Shown here: positions 17,613 through 25,871 of the stretch, one piece after another
Layout of the letters: the number at the start of each line of letters is the position of its first letter
Position numbering within the stretch: the stretch's first letter is position 1
Source of the DNA: Celeribacter sp. PS-C1
GTDB lineage: Bacteria > Pseudomonadota > Alphaproteobacteria > Rhodobacterales > Rhodobacteraceae
Length of the DNA stretch: 64,000 bases
Assembly (NCBI RefSeq): GCF_019429625.1
Contig: NZ_JAHXRW010000008.1
Span: 1 to 64,000, forward strand
Direction: 5' to 3'
Notes under the pieces: generated by a model
The model's database searches: none
What the model was told of the DNA's origin: nothing
What the model saw: only the letters and a program-made list of their open reading frames with translations
Position numbers and translations under genes: made by a program

Positions 17613-18380
17613 TCAGATCGAGATTTCCCGTTTTTGTTTTGCTTTTTCCCAGGGCATCGAAATGCGCGCCAGAAGGCTGACCCCGGTATTCATCAGCACC
17701 GACATGGTGATAATCGCAACGAGAGCCGCGAACACACCCGCGGTGTTGAACTGGCTCGAAGCATGAGACAGCAGGTAGCCGAGTCCGCGGTTTGCCGCGA
17801 TCATTTCACCAACGATCGCGCCGATCATTGCGTAAGGCACGGACAAACGCAGCCCCGTAAACACCCAGACGATGGCCGAGGGTAGCACCACTTTGCGCAT
17901 CACATCGCGCTCATTGGCCCCCATCAAGCGCATGATGTTTACCAGTTCCTGACTCACACTGCGCACACCGGTGTAGGTGTTGAGGAAGACGAGGAAGAAC
18001 ACAATCGTCGCCGTCAGCAGGATCTTCATTTCGATCCCGATCCCGAACCAGATGATGAACAGCGGTGCCAAAGCAATTTTGGGGATACTGTAGAAGGCCA
18101 TAATGAAGGGATTCAGCAGCTCAGCGAGCTTTTCCGCACGCCCGAGGATCAAGCCAATCGTCATGCCGACGAAAGCCCCGAGCAGGAAGCCCGCAATCGC
18201 TTCAATCGCCGTAATCCCGGCATGGAAAAAGATACGTCCGTCCAGCAACCATTCCCAGAAAGTCGCCGCGATGTCGCTCGGCGTGCTGATCAGATATTTC
18301 TGAATCAGTCTCCCGGAGGCGAACTCCCAAAACCCCAAGAATGCCGCGAGGATTCCCAATCTCGATATGAACATGATCAT
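17613..18380 (-). CDS. ABC importer permease (TauC/SsuC/NitT-like)
   Basis: A 255-residue inner-membrane permease with about six hydrophobic segments. The EAA loop is at LMGANERDVMRKVVLPSAIVWVFTGLRLSV. The family imports sulfonates, nitrate, taurine, thiamine precursors or aromatic/aliphatic acids. It starts 3 bp after the ATPase stop. With the adjoining ligase operon and a shared type of promoter, uptake of the carboxylic acid fed to the ligase is the best guess. No solute-binding protein gene is adjacent on either side. Confidence 0.93.
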   Translation of the reverse strand: MIMFISRLGILAAFLGFWEFASGRLIQKYLISTPSDIAATFWEWLLDGRIFFHAGITAIEAIAGFLLGAFVGMTIGLILGRAEKLAELLNPFIMAFYSIPKIALAPLFIIWFGIGIEMKILLTATIVFFLVFLNTYTGVRSVSQELVNIMRLMGANERDVMRKVVLPSAIVWVFTGLRLSVPYAMIGAIVGEMIAANRGLGYLLSHASSQFNTAGVFAALVAIITMSVLMNTGVSLLARISMPWEKAKQKREISI

Positions 18381-18383
18381 GTT

Positions 18384-19211
18384 TTAGTTCTCCCCTGCGG
18401 CCGCCGAAGGCGCCATTTCATCCCAAAGTCGCGCGGTCAGTTGCACATATTGCGCATTGTGACGGATGCTGAACAAATCGCGCTCGCGCGGAAGCGGAAT
18501 GTCGAGCACCTCACTGATCGTTCCGGGACGTCCCGAAAACACAACGCAGCGATCCGCAAGTGCAACGGCCTCGTCCAGATCATGTGTCACGAACAGGACA
18601 GTCTTGTTCAGCTGCGCCACGATGCGGCGAATTTCCATCTGCATCTTGAGACGCAATTGCGCATCCAGCGCAGCGAATGGCTCATCGAACAAAAGCGTTT
18701 CCGGATCGTACGCAAGCAGCCTTGCCAGAGCGCAGCGCTTGCGCATCCCACCCGAAAGTTCACTCGGATAGTGGTCACCAAACCCCGTAAGCCCAACGAG
18801 ATCCAAAAGTTCATCGACACGGTCACGGATCTCGCCCCGAGAAAGTTTGGCGATTTCGAGCGGCACCGCAATGTTGCGCGCCACGGTGCGCCAATGCAGC
18901 AGATGATCGCTCTGAGTCATGTAGCCCACTTTTTGATTGTAGGGCTCGACGGGGACGCCCCCATAGGTGACGGTCCCTTCGGTCGGGGCGAACAATCCGG
19001 CCGTCATGTTGAGCAATGTCGATTTCCCGCACCCAGAAGGGCCGACCAGCGTCAAGAACTCTCCTTCGCGGACAGAGAGCGAAACATCGCGCACTGCCTG
19101 CAAAGCTCCAAACGATTTCGAAACCGCGTCAAACCTTACCAGCTCGGGTTTTGCCTCTGTGTGAGGCGCTGCGCTTCGAGCGACCATTTGGTCTACTTTT
19201 TCTGCTTGCAT
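18384..19211 (-). CDS. ABC importer ATP-binding protein (TauB/SsuB-like)
   Basis: A 275-residue ATPase partner of the preceding permease. Walker A VGPSGCGKST, signature LSGGMRKRCALAR, Walker B TLLFDEPFAALD and the switch histidine in FVTHDLDEA are all present. The ATG at 19211 has GGAGGAG upstream; a longer reading to 19247 is less supported. It sits about 55 nt after the predicted sigma-54 start point and is first in a two-gene unit. Confidence 0.94.
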   Translation of the reverse strand: MQAEKVDQMVARSAAPHTEAKPELVRFDAVSKSFGALQAVRDVSLSVREGEFLTLVGPSGCGKSTLLNMTAGLFAPTEGTVTYGGVPVEPYNQKVGYMTQSDHLLHWRTVARNIAVPLEIAKLSRGEIRDRVDELLDLVGLTGFGDHYPSELSGGMRKRCALARLLAYDPETLLFDEPFAALDAQLRLKMQMEIRRIVAQLNKTVLFVTHDLDEAVALADRCVVFSGRPGTISEVLDIPLPRERDLFSIRHNAQYVQLTARLWDEMAPSAAAGEN

Positions 19212-19276
19212 TAAAGTGTCTCCTCCAAAACCGCTGCCATTCTTCAAATGACAACAGATCTACTGAAATTTGATAT

Positions 19277-19293
19277 CGCAATTGCTGTGCCAA
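19277..19293 (-). promoter_or_regulatory. Sigma-54 (-24/-12) promoter of the two-gene ABC importer
   Basis: Minus strand: TTGGCACAGCAATTGCG, a full match to TGGCAC and TTGC with 10 nt between GG (19291-19290) and GC (19279-19278). It shares TTGGCACAG with the promoter at 3891. The expected start lies near 19266, 55 nt before the ATPase ATG. The other parts of the 386-bp gap between this operon and the next plus-strand gene hold nothing I recognise. Confidence 0.85.
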
Positions 19294-19597
19294 AGCCCAT
19301 GTTCGCGAAGCAAAATCGGCAAATGATAATAATCGACAGAAGAGAACTGGTCTCGACACGTGCAGGATGCCTGCCCTTTAAGCCTCACGGAGTTGCCGCC
19401 CCGCCCCCACTGTATGAGCAGCGGCGTGGCTCAAGGTTAAATTGTCTCGACTGCAGAGCGCTTATTCCGGATTGAAATGGGTTTATATGACGGAAGGAAC
19501 CCGCAGACTTCCCTGAAGGGGAATGATAGCACGCTTCATGCAAAGGCGGGCCGCCTGACGGTCCGCCCCCCTCCCCGCCGGTTCAAGGAGATAGACC

Positions 19598-19954
19598 ATG
19601 GGAATACTCAACGTGCTCGTCGCAGGCCTTGGAGCCTGGATCTTAGGACTGGCGTGGTATCGGCATTTCGGCTCCGAGCGTGGCGGCGACCGTCGCCGGA
19701 CAGTTGCCGTCGCGGCCCTTCCCGTGATGATCCTCGCAGCCGGATTCCTGCGCCACATCTACTTTGTGTCGGGGCTGACAACTGGCATTCCGCTCGGCAC
19801 CATCGCGGGCTTGGGCATCGGTCTGTTTTTCATCGCCCCCTGGCTCTGGCTGCGCGATCTGGCCGAGCGCCGCGACAGGCAGATCACGTTGATCGATGCT
19901 GGCTACGCCTGTGTTGCAACCGCTCTCATGGGCGGTTTGCTTGTGGCCATCTAA
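19598..19954 (+). CDS. Small four-helix membrane protein (DUF1761-like)
   Basis: A 118-residue protein with about four hydrophobic segments separated by short charged loops (WYRHFGSERGGDRRR, RDLAERRDRQ). Size and layout resemble the DUF1761 family of unknown function; this is a resemblance, not a firm match. AAGGAG lies 8 nt before the ATG. It stands alone between the sigma-54 island and the convergent AraC gene. Confidence 0.75.
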   Translation: MGILNVLVAGLGAWILGLAWYRHFGSERGGDRRRTVAVAALPVMILAAGFLRHIYFVSGLTTGIPLGTIAGLGIGLFFIAPWLWLRDLAERRDRQITLIDAGYACVATALMGGLLVAI

Positions 19955-20026
19955 CACCCACGCCAAAACAGTATGACTGCGAGAACGAGTGCTGGCTCGA
20001 ACTGACGTGTCGTGCAGCGGTGCACG

Positions 20027-20941
20027 TCAGTGCGCAACCTCGAGACGCAGCTGCTCGATATCCCTTTTGGGGGGATTGCCGAAAAGACGGGAGTATTCCC
20101 GACTGAACTGCGACGGGCTTTCATATCCGACGCGGAAGGAGGCGCTGGCGGCATCCAAATGATCGTTCAACATCAACTGGCGTGCTTCTGTGAGGCGGAG
20201 CCACTTTTGATATTTCAGCGGGCTCATCGTCGTCAGGTCACGAAACCGCTGATGGAACGTCGAGGCGCTCATCTGCGCGCGCTCTGCCAAATCGTCGACG
20301 CGCAGCGGCTCGGCGTAGTTCAGTTTCATCCAGTTGAGCAAAGCGAGAATGCGCTGGTTCGGACTGCCCGCAGCCACAAAAGACCAGAGACGCCCCCCTT
20401 GATCGCTTAACAAAAGGCGGTAGTGGATTTCCTGCAGGATCAGCGGCGCGAGGACGGGGATTGCCTCAGGTTCGTTCACCAGAGCGACAAGCCGTTCCAG
20501 CGGGGAAATAAGCTGCGGCGTGACCGTTCCGACCGCGACGCTGCCGTGATCTGTTTGCAGCCGCTGCGGCATCACATCACGTGCGACCATCTCCGCCAGC
20601 ATGCGCTGATTGAGGCGCATGACAAGGCCGAGACAGGGTGCCTCCGGACTGGCTTCGATGATTTGGGTCTGACCTGGGATTTCCAGCGAGGTGATCAGAA
20701 ATCCGGAGGGGTCATAGCGATGCGGCGCGCCGTCCACGATCATCTGCTTCGCGCCCTGAGCCACGACCAAAAGCGCGGGTTCGACGAGGCACGTGTCGGG
20801 CTCTGTCGGACGGGTGCGCCGGAAGAAACTCACCCCGTCAATCGGCGAAGCCACGTCCTCTGCCTCGCCGCAATAGGCCTGAATCATCGCCGCGAGTTTC
20901 GCGTGCGGGGCCTGTGTGTCTCGTGTCTCGTTATCGGTCAT
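20027..20941 (-). CDS. AraC-family transcriptional regulator (AraC_N cupin type)
   Basis: A protein of about 304 residues with an N-terminal AraC_N sensing domain (SFFRRTRPTEPDTCLVEPALLVVAQGAKQ is its opening) and two C-terminal HTHs (DLAERAQMSASTFHQRFRDLT and RVGYESPSQFSREYSRLFG). This class often controls an adjacent oxidoreductase or hydrolase. The reading frame stays open to a GTG overlapping the hydrolase stop, but a perfect hairpin lies in that stretch, so the ATG at 20941 is preferred; its ribosome site is poor, leaving the start uncertain. Confidence 0.9.
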   Translation of the reverse strand: MTDNETRDTQAPHAKLAAMIQAYCGEAEDVASPIDGVSFFRRTRPTEPDTCLVEPALLVVAQGAKQMIVDGAPHRYDPSGFLITSLEIPGQTQIIEASPEAPCLGLVMRLNQRMLAEMVARDVMPQRLQTDHGSVAVGTVTPQLISPLERLVALVNEPEAIPVLAPLILQEIHYRLLLSDQGGRLWSFVAAGSPNQRILALLNWMKLNYAEPLRVDDLAERAQMSASTFHQRFRDLTTMSPLKYQKWLRLTEARQLMLNDHLDAASASFRVGYESPSQFSREYSRLFGNPPKRDIEQLRLEVAH

Positions 20942-20966
20942 CGGCAGGGTGTCCAGAATGTGCAGC

Positions 20967-20988
20967 GGGGCCATCTCACGATGGCCCC
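20967..20988 (-). terminator. Perfect hairpin between the hydrolase and AraC genes
   Basis: GGGGCCATC, loop TCAC, GATGGCCCC: a 9-bp perfect stem with a 4-nt loop, 10 bp after the hydrolase stop. No T-tract follows, so it may be a partial terminator or an mRNA-stabilising element separating the two genes. Confidence 0.5.
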
Positions 20989-20997
20989 ACAAAGTTA

Positions 20998-21954
20998 TCA
21001 CAGGTTCTCGGAGAAGAAGCTGGTGAATTTATCAAAGGGGATCTTGTCCATCTGGTCGTAGAGATCCGTATGGGTCGCGCCTTCGACGATGAACAGCTCT
21101 TTCGGTTCGGCCGCATTCTCATAGGCGGTCTTGCTGAAGTAGAGCGAGTGCGCCTCGGACCCGTGGACGAGCAGCACCGGACGCGGCGCGATTTCGTCGA
21201 TGTAGGTCAGGAGCGGCATGTTCATGAAGGACAGCGGCGTGGTCAGCGTCCAAGAGGCGTTCGAGTTGACCGAGCGCGCGTGGAAGCCACGATTTTCGTC
21301 CGTGTAATAGGCTGCATATTCCTTCACGAATTGCGGCGCATCCTCCGGCAGGTTCTGAAGCGCGGTCGGACCGTAGGCTGGCGTGCCGGATTCGGCGTCT
21401 GCCCAGCGCAGTTCATTCAGCGACTTACGGCCTTCCATGCGCTGTTCTTTCGTGGTGCTATCGAAGTAGCCCTGAGACATCATACGGCTGATGTCATACA
21501 TCGTGGTGGCTGCCACGGCTTTGATCCGCGGGTCGGCTGCTGCCGCGTTCAGGCCCATACCGCCAAAGCCGCAAATGCCAAGGATGCCGATACGCTCACG
21601 ATCGACATTGGGAAGCAGGCCAAGAAAATCGACAGCGGCGCTAAAGTCCTCGGTGTTGATCTCGGGCGAAGCGAGATTGCGGGGTTCACCACCGCTTTCA
21701 CCGGTGTAGGAGGCGTCGAAAGCAAGCGTGACAAAGCCGCGCTCTGCCAGCTCTTGCGCGTGCAGGCCGGAGGATTGCTCTTTCACGGCGCCGAACGGGC
21801 CGCTGACTGCGATGGCGGCGAAGGGACCATCACCCTTCGGGGTGTAAAGATCACCGGCAAGCGTGATGCCATAGCGGTTGGTAAAGGTGACTTTGCTGTG
21901 GTCGACTTTGTCGCTTTTCGCGAAGGTTTTGTCCCAGTCTTGAGTGAGGGTCAT
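20998..21954 (-). CDS. Alpha/beta hydrolase with a cysteine nucleophile elbow (dienelactone-hydrolase/YcjY-like)
   Basis: A hydrolase of about 318 residues. The nucleophile elbow is GICGFGG, so the position normally held by Ser is Cys, as in dienelactone hydrolases. The acid is probably the Glu or Asp near LLVHGSEAHS and the histidine is in GATHTDLYDQ. AAAGGACA lies just before the ATG at 21954; an upstream in-frame start at 22089 would add 45 residues without family similarity. The substrate is unknown. The adjacent AraC gene is a plausible regulator. Confidence 0.85.
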   Translation of the reverse strand: MTLTQDWDKTFAKSDKVDHSKVTFTNRYGITLAGDLYTPKGDGPFAAIAVSGPFGAVKEQSSGLHAQELAERGFVTLAFDASYTGESGGEPRNLASPEINTEDFSAAVDFLGLLPNVDRERIGILGICGFGGMGLNAAAADPRIKAVAATTMYDISRMMSQGYFDSTTKEQRMEGRKSLNELRWADAESGTPAYGPTALQNLPEDAPQFVKEYAAYYTDENRGFHARSVNSNASWTLTTPLSFMNMPLLTYIDEIAPRPVLLVHGSEAHSLYFSKTAYENAAEPKELFIVEGATHTDLYDQMDKIPFDKFTSFFSENL

Positions 21955-22193
21955 GATCTGTCCTTTCAATTTCGGCGCGCTGACGGTCGTGTCGGCGTTG
22001 ACTGTTAGATAGTCTCCCGCAGGCCGAGACAGGTAGAAAGATTCACCTTCATTCTTGCCTAATTCTCCGAAGGTGTGGATTTTTGTCAATCACTCGCAGA
22101 GCGCGACGTCGGGTGTGAGCGACCTAATTTCTCATTGACCACTCCACAACATCCTTGCCGACGTCCGCGTTGCGGCACGCCAAATGCAACAAA

Positions 22194-22225
22194 AAATGCC
22201 CCGAACCTGACAGGTCGGGGCATTT
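22194..22225 (-). terminator. Rho-independent terminator after the TRAP large permease gene
   Basis: The arms AAATGCCCCGA and TCGGGGCATTT pair perfectly over 11 bp around a 10-nt loop. On the minus strand the stem is followed by TTTTTTG, a proper U-tract. It lies 28 bp after the dctM stop and ends the gluconokinase-TRAP operon. Confidence 0.88.
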
Positions 22226-22252
22226 CAAATAGTTGGCCTTGTGACGCGCAGA

Positions 22253-23572
22253 TCAGCGACCGGTGATACCCGGGAACATGATGAGCATCGCGAGAGCCAG
22301 AATCTGAAGCGCGATGAAAGGCAGCAGCGACCGGAAAATCTCTCCGAGGCTGATATCTGCTGGCGCGACAGACTTGAGGTAGAAAGCCGCTGGGCCAAAG
22401 GGCGGCGACAAGAAGCTCACCTGCATGTTCATGCAGAACAGAACACCGAACCACACCGGATCATAACCGAGATCGACAATGATCGGCACAAAGACGGGCA
22501 TGGCGAGGAGCGCGATGCCGACCCAGTCGAGGAACATCCCCAAGAGGAAGAGGATCGCCATCATGAACAGGAGCACATGCAGCGGATTGTCGGAGATATT
22601 GGCCACCAGCGACTGGATAAAGGCAAGACCACCCATCAGGTTGAACACGCCCACAAGCGCAGAGGCCCCGATCCCGATCCAGACGATCATACCGACGGTT
22701 TGAAGCGTCTGAAGTGCGGCCCCTTTCATGAGCGCCCAGGAGAACTCTCTGCGCAGAATGGTCGAAAGGATGACCCCCAACACGCCGACAGCAGAGGCTT
22801 CGGTCACACTGGCGATCCCGCCATAGATCGAACCGAGCACGCCGATCACCACAAGTATGGGCAGGATCAGCCCGCGCAGGAGCTTGAGCTTTTCCGACAT
22901 AGGCGTGTGGTCGTCTGCCGGCAGCGCGGGGGCGATCGACGGATTGAGATAGGCCCGGATGAGCACATAGGCGACATAGAAACCGGCGAGCATCAGCCCC
23001 GGAAAGAACGAGGCCGTGAAAAGATCGCCGATTGAGACGTTGGCGGTCAGACCATAGATGATCAGCACGATGGACGGCGGCACCATCGTCCCGAGCGCAC
23101 CGCCCGCACAGACGACACCAATCGCCAAACGACGGTCGTATCCCAGACGCAGCATCTGCGGCAACGCGATCAAACCGAGCAGAACAATCTCGCCGCCAAT
23201 GATGCCGGACATGGCCGCCAGAATAACGGCCACAACGATCGTCTGGATCGCAACCCCGCCGCGCAGGCGTCCGCCTACGAGTTTCATCGCATCAAAGAGA
23301 TCGCGCGCGATTCCGGACCGATCAAGGATTGCCGCCATCAGAACAAACATCGGCACGGAAACAAAGACAAAGCTCGACACGAAGGAGTAAACACGGCTCG
23401 TAATGAGCGGCACAGCCATCGGCCCGAACCATCCGAGCGCAAAGAGGAGCGCGACGAGCAAGGTCACGAAGGCGAGAGGGATACCCGTCAGCAGCAGCAA
23501 AAGCAGCATGCCGAACATCATATAGGTGCCCGTCTCGACCCCAAGCGCCTGTAAAGATCCAAAGAGTTCCAT
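22253..23572 (-). CDS. TRAP transporter large permease (DctM/SiaM type)
   Basis: A 439-residue inner-membrane protein with about 12 hydrophobic helices and the family blocks GxIxGGEIVLLGLIALPQM and CAGGALGTMVPPS. It couples uptake of a binding-protein-delivered organic acid to an ion gradient. The ATG at 23572 comes one base after the dctQ stop; a start 11 codons upstream would overlap dctQ. It is the last gene of the operon gntK-dctP-dctQ-dctM. Confidence 0.95.
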   Translation of the reverse strand: MELFGSLQALGVETGTYMMFGMLLLLLLTGIPLAFVTLLVALLFALGWFGPMAVPLITSRVYSFVSSFVFVSVPMFVLMAAILDRSGIARDLFDAMKLVGGRLRGGVAIQTIVVAVILAAMSGIIGGEIVLLGLIALPQMLRLGYDRRLAIGVVCAGGALGTMVPPSIVLIIYGLTANVSIGDLFTASFFPGLMLAGFYVAYVLIRAYLNPSIAPALPADDHTPMSEKLKLLRGLILPILVVIGVLGSIYGGIASVTEASAVGVLGVILSTILRREFSWALMKGAALQTLQTVGMIVWIGIGASALVGVFNLMGGLAFIQSLVANISDNPLHVLLFMMAILFLLGMFLDWVGIALLAMPVFVPIIVDLGYDPVWFGVLFCMNMQVSFLSPPFGPAAFYLKSVAPADISLGEIFRSLLPFIALQILALAMLIMFPGITGR

Positions 23573-23573
23573 G

Positions 23574-24146
23574 TTAGCGCTTCCCTCGGAAGTAGTTGAT
23601 TGCAAGGATCAGGAACTGCACGGCCATGACCGTGAGAACCGCGAGCAGAAAAATCTTCATGACACCCGGATAGACTGGGTCCCACGCACTCCCAGAGCGC
23701 TCGAGGCGGAATTCGCCTGAGGGCGTAAAGGCAGCGCGCTTGACCATGATCCACGCCGCATAGGCGAACATCGCGGAGGACAGGGCGCAAATCACCGAGA
23801 TGACGACGTCGAGCCAACGACGCGCCCGCGGCGGGAGCGCATCATAGATCAGCACGACGCGGATATGGCTGTCGCGGGCGACGCAGTAGAGACCGCCATA
23901 GACAAAAGCCACGCCGCACAAAAAGATCGTGGTCTCATGCGCCCAGTTCGTCGGGCTGTTGAAGAAATAGCGAAGGACGACCTCCTGAATCAGGATTAGC
24001 ATCGCAACGACGATCCCCGCTGCAAAGATCAGCCCCCCGGACGAGATCACACGACCGAGCAATCCGGCCTCTTGCACGGGCGCGCCCGTCTCGCGTGGTG
24101 TTTCGCCACTCACACTGAGTTTGTTGTTTTCCTTGGCGGTGCCCAT
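23574..24146 (-). CDS. TRAP transporter small permease (DctQ type)
   Basis: A 190-residue protein with four hydrophobic helices and the conserved pattern FFNSPTNWAHETTIFLCG and GGLYCVARDSHIRVVLIYD of DctQ subunits. GGAGG stands 8 nt before the ATG at 24146. It pairs with the large permease that follows immediately. Confidence 0.94.
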   Translation of the reverse strand: MGTAKENNKLSVSGETPRETGAPVQEAGLLGRVISSGGLIFAAGIVVAMLILIQEVVLRYFFNSPTNWAHETTIFLCGVAFVYGGLYCVARDSHIRVVLIYDALPPRARRWLDVVISVICALSSAMFAYAAWIMVKRAAFTPSGEFRLERSGSAWDPVYPGVMKIFLLAVLTVMAVQFLILAINYFRGKR

Positions 24147-24167
24147 CGGATGCCTCCACATCAAAAG

Positions 24168-24197
24168 AAGGGGCCGCCCCATACGGAGCCGCCCCTT
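24168..24197 (-). terminator. Intercistronic hairpin after dctP
   Basis: AAGGGGC (24168-24174) and GCCCCTT (24191-24197) pair around a GC-rich loop, between the binding-protein stop and dctQ. There is no T-tract. Such hairpins usually stabilise the upstream mRNA so that the binding protein is made in excess over the permeases. Confidence 0.55.
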
Positions 24198-24211
24198 GGA
24201 TCAAGCCCAGC

Positions 24212-25219
24212 TTACATGAGACCTTTTTCGGTGAGGTATGCGGTCAGAGCGTCATAGACTTTCTGAGCATTCTCAGAACGCTCCGCGACCTTCTGCCATT
24301 CGCCTTGGGCGATCTGACGGAACTTTGCACGCTCTTCTGCGGACCAGTCATGGATGGTGACCTCGCCGGAGGCGTTTGCCTCTTCAACCGCGGCTTCGTC
24401 AGCTGCACGCAGAGCGGCAACCTGCATCACGGAGAATTCCTGAACAGAGGCTTCGAGCGCCGCCTGCTGATCTTCGGTCAGACTGTCCCATTTGGTCTTG
24501 TTCATCGAGATTTCGACGAGCGGCATGGAATGGAACCCCGGGTACACCGGATGGGGCGCAACATCGTGCATGCCTTGTGCGTGGTTGGTCGAGAACACGG
24601 TGTAGTCCGCAGCATCGATCACGCCTTTGTCGAGCGAGGTAAAGACCTCGGACCCCGGCAGGTTCACAGGGGCTGCGCCAGCGGCGGCAAAGACCTGCTG
24701 AACGAGGCCTTCAGGGGCGCGCATTTTGAGACCTTTCAGATCGTCCACGCCGTTGAGCGGCACTTTGGAAACGAAGGCTTCGAGACCCGGAGTGGTCGCG
24801 CCGATAAACTGAAGACCATAGGGGTTCTCGAGCTCGTTCATGAGCTCTTTGCCGCCACCTTCATACATGAAGTCGAGCATTTCTTCGGGCTTGCCGTAGG
24901 CACCAACGGGGTTGGCAATCAGACCGAAGGCCGGATCCTTGCCCGCAAAATAGGAGGTGTCGGTCACGTGACCATCGAGAATACCCGCCGCAATCGCGTC
25001 TTGGGTTTCGTTGTGGGCGACGATGGATTCAACCGGCAAAAGCTCCACGGCGATGGTGCCGCCGGTTTTCTCAAGGACGCTCTCGGCCCACTGCTTTTGC
25101 AGCAGGAAGTTCGGGTTGCCGGCCGGATCCGACGATTGGAACCGCAGGGTCATATCTTGAGCCATTGCGATGCTGGATGCGCTCATCAGAACCAGAGCGG
25201 CGAGACTAAGTGTTTTCAT
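24212..25219 (-). CDS. TRAP transporter solute-binding protein (DctP type)
   Basis: A 335-residue periplasmic binding protein with a signal peptide ending at about AMA-Q20. ILDGHVTDTSYF and LKMRAPEGLVQQVFAAAGAAPVNLPGSEVFTSLDKGVIDAADYT carry the usual ligand-binding and oligomer blocks (the arginine in KMRAPE is the carboxylate anchor in this family). Co-operonic gluconokinase makes gluconate or another aldonate the likely ligand; this is inferred only from context. Confidence 0.93.
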   Translation of the reverse strand: MKTLSLAALVLMSASSIAMAQDMTLRFQSSDPAGNPNFLLQKQWAESVLEKTGGTIAVELLPVESIVAHNETQDAIAAGILDGHVTDTSYFAGKDPAFGLIANPVGAYGKPEEMLDFMYEGGGKELMNELENPYGLQFIGATTPGLEAFVSKVPLNGVDDLKGLKMRAPEGLVQQVFAAAGAAPVNLPGSEVFTSLDKGVIDAADYTVFSTNHAQGMHDVAPHPVYPGFHSMPLVEISMNKTKWDSLTEDQQAALEASVQEFSVMQVAALRAADEAAVEEANASGEVTIHDWSAEERAKFRQIAQGEWQKVAERSENAQKVYDALTAYLTEKGLM

Positions 25220-25246
25220 GGTTTCCTCCCAGGATTGAAATTGAGG

Positions 25247-25747
25247 TCACGCTTTCAGGGGCGAACGCGTAACGAAGTCTTGTGCGGCGTCGGCCAATTG
25301 GCCGAGGGGGTGCGCGATATCGAGAGTAAGAACGGCCTCTCCCGAAGGTGGTTCAAGATCTGCAAGTTGACTGTCGATCAGACTCACCGGCATGTAATGC
25401 TCCTCCCGAGCCGCCATGCGCGATGCGATCAGATCGCGATCCCCCTGCAGATGAATGACATCGATGGGTCCGAGGTGTTCGCGCAATCTGTCGCGATACG
25501 CTGATTTGAGCGCAGAACATGCGACGACTGACGGCTCGCCGGTTGCGAGCGCTCCCTCAGCCACACGGTCGAGCCAAGACCAACGATCATCATCGGTGAG
25601 AGCCGCGCCACTGGCCATCCGGGCGATGGCTTCTGACGAATGATAGTCGTCGGCCTCGATGAATGGGCGGTGCAGGCGATCAGCCAAAAGCACGGCAAGC
25701 GTGGACTTGCCCGTTCCGCAAATACCCATGACCAAAATATGCCGCAC
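25247..25747 (-). CDS. gntK: Gluconokinase
   Basis: A 166-residue kinase of the GntK/shikimate-kinase-like fold. The P-loop is GICGTGKST, followed by the gluconokinase pattern EADDYHSSEAIARMASGAALTDDDRWSWL and CSALKSAYRDRLRE, then REEHYMPVSLIDSQ. It makes 6-phosphogluconate from gluconate and ATP, feeding the Entner-Doudoroff pathway. It is the first gene of the TRAP operon and starts 35 bp from the nearer of the two LacI-type operator palindromes. Confidence 0.95.
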   Translation of the reverse strand: MRHILVMGICGTGKSTLAVLLADRLHRPFIEADDYHSSEAIARMASGAALTDDDRWSWLDRVAEGALATGEPSVVACSALKSAYRDRLREHLGPIDVIHLQGDRDLIASRMAAREEHYMPVSLIDSQLADLEPPSGEAVLTLDIAHPLGQLADAAQDFVTRSPLKA

Positions 25748-25782
25748 CGTTTTTCTCCCTTTCGTGCTGCCATCTTATCAAA

Positions 25783-25796
25783 TGACAGCGCTGTCA
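25783..25796. promoter_or_regulatory. LacI-family operator 1 (perfect 14-bp palindrome)
   Basis: TGACAGCGCTGTCA, a perfect palindrome with the central CG typical of LacI/GntR-type operators; the symmetry extends one base each side. It lies 36 bp upstream of gntK. With the second copy it is centred 30 bp apart, about three helical turns, so a regulator dimer pair could bind the same face. Confidence 0.88.
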
Positions 25797-25812
25797 TGCC
25801 ATTTATAGTTAT

Positions 25813-25826
25813 TGACAGCGCTGTCA
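25813..25826. promoter_or_regulatory. LacI-family operator 2 (identical palindrome)
   Basis: A second exact copy of TGACAGCGCTGTCA, closer to the regulator gene. It overlaps an in-frame TTG that would extend the regulator, which argues that the true start is downstream and that the regulator represses itself as well as the kinase-transporter operon. Confidence 0.88.
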
Positions 25827-25871
25827 TTCGTCAACGATTATCTATTTGTGTCGAAAGAAGCGGTCAGAAAC

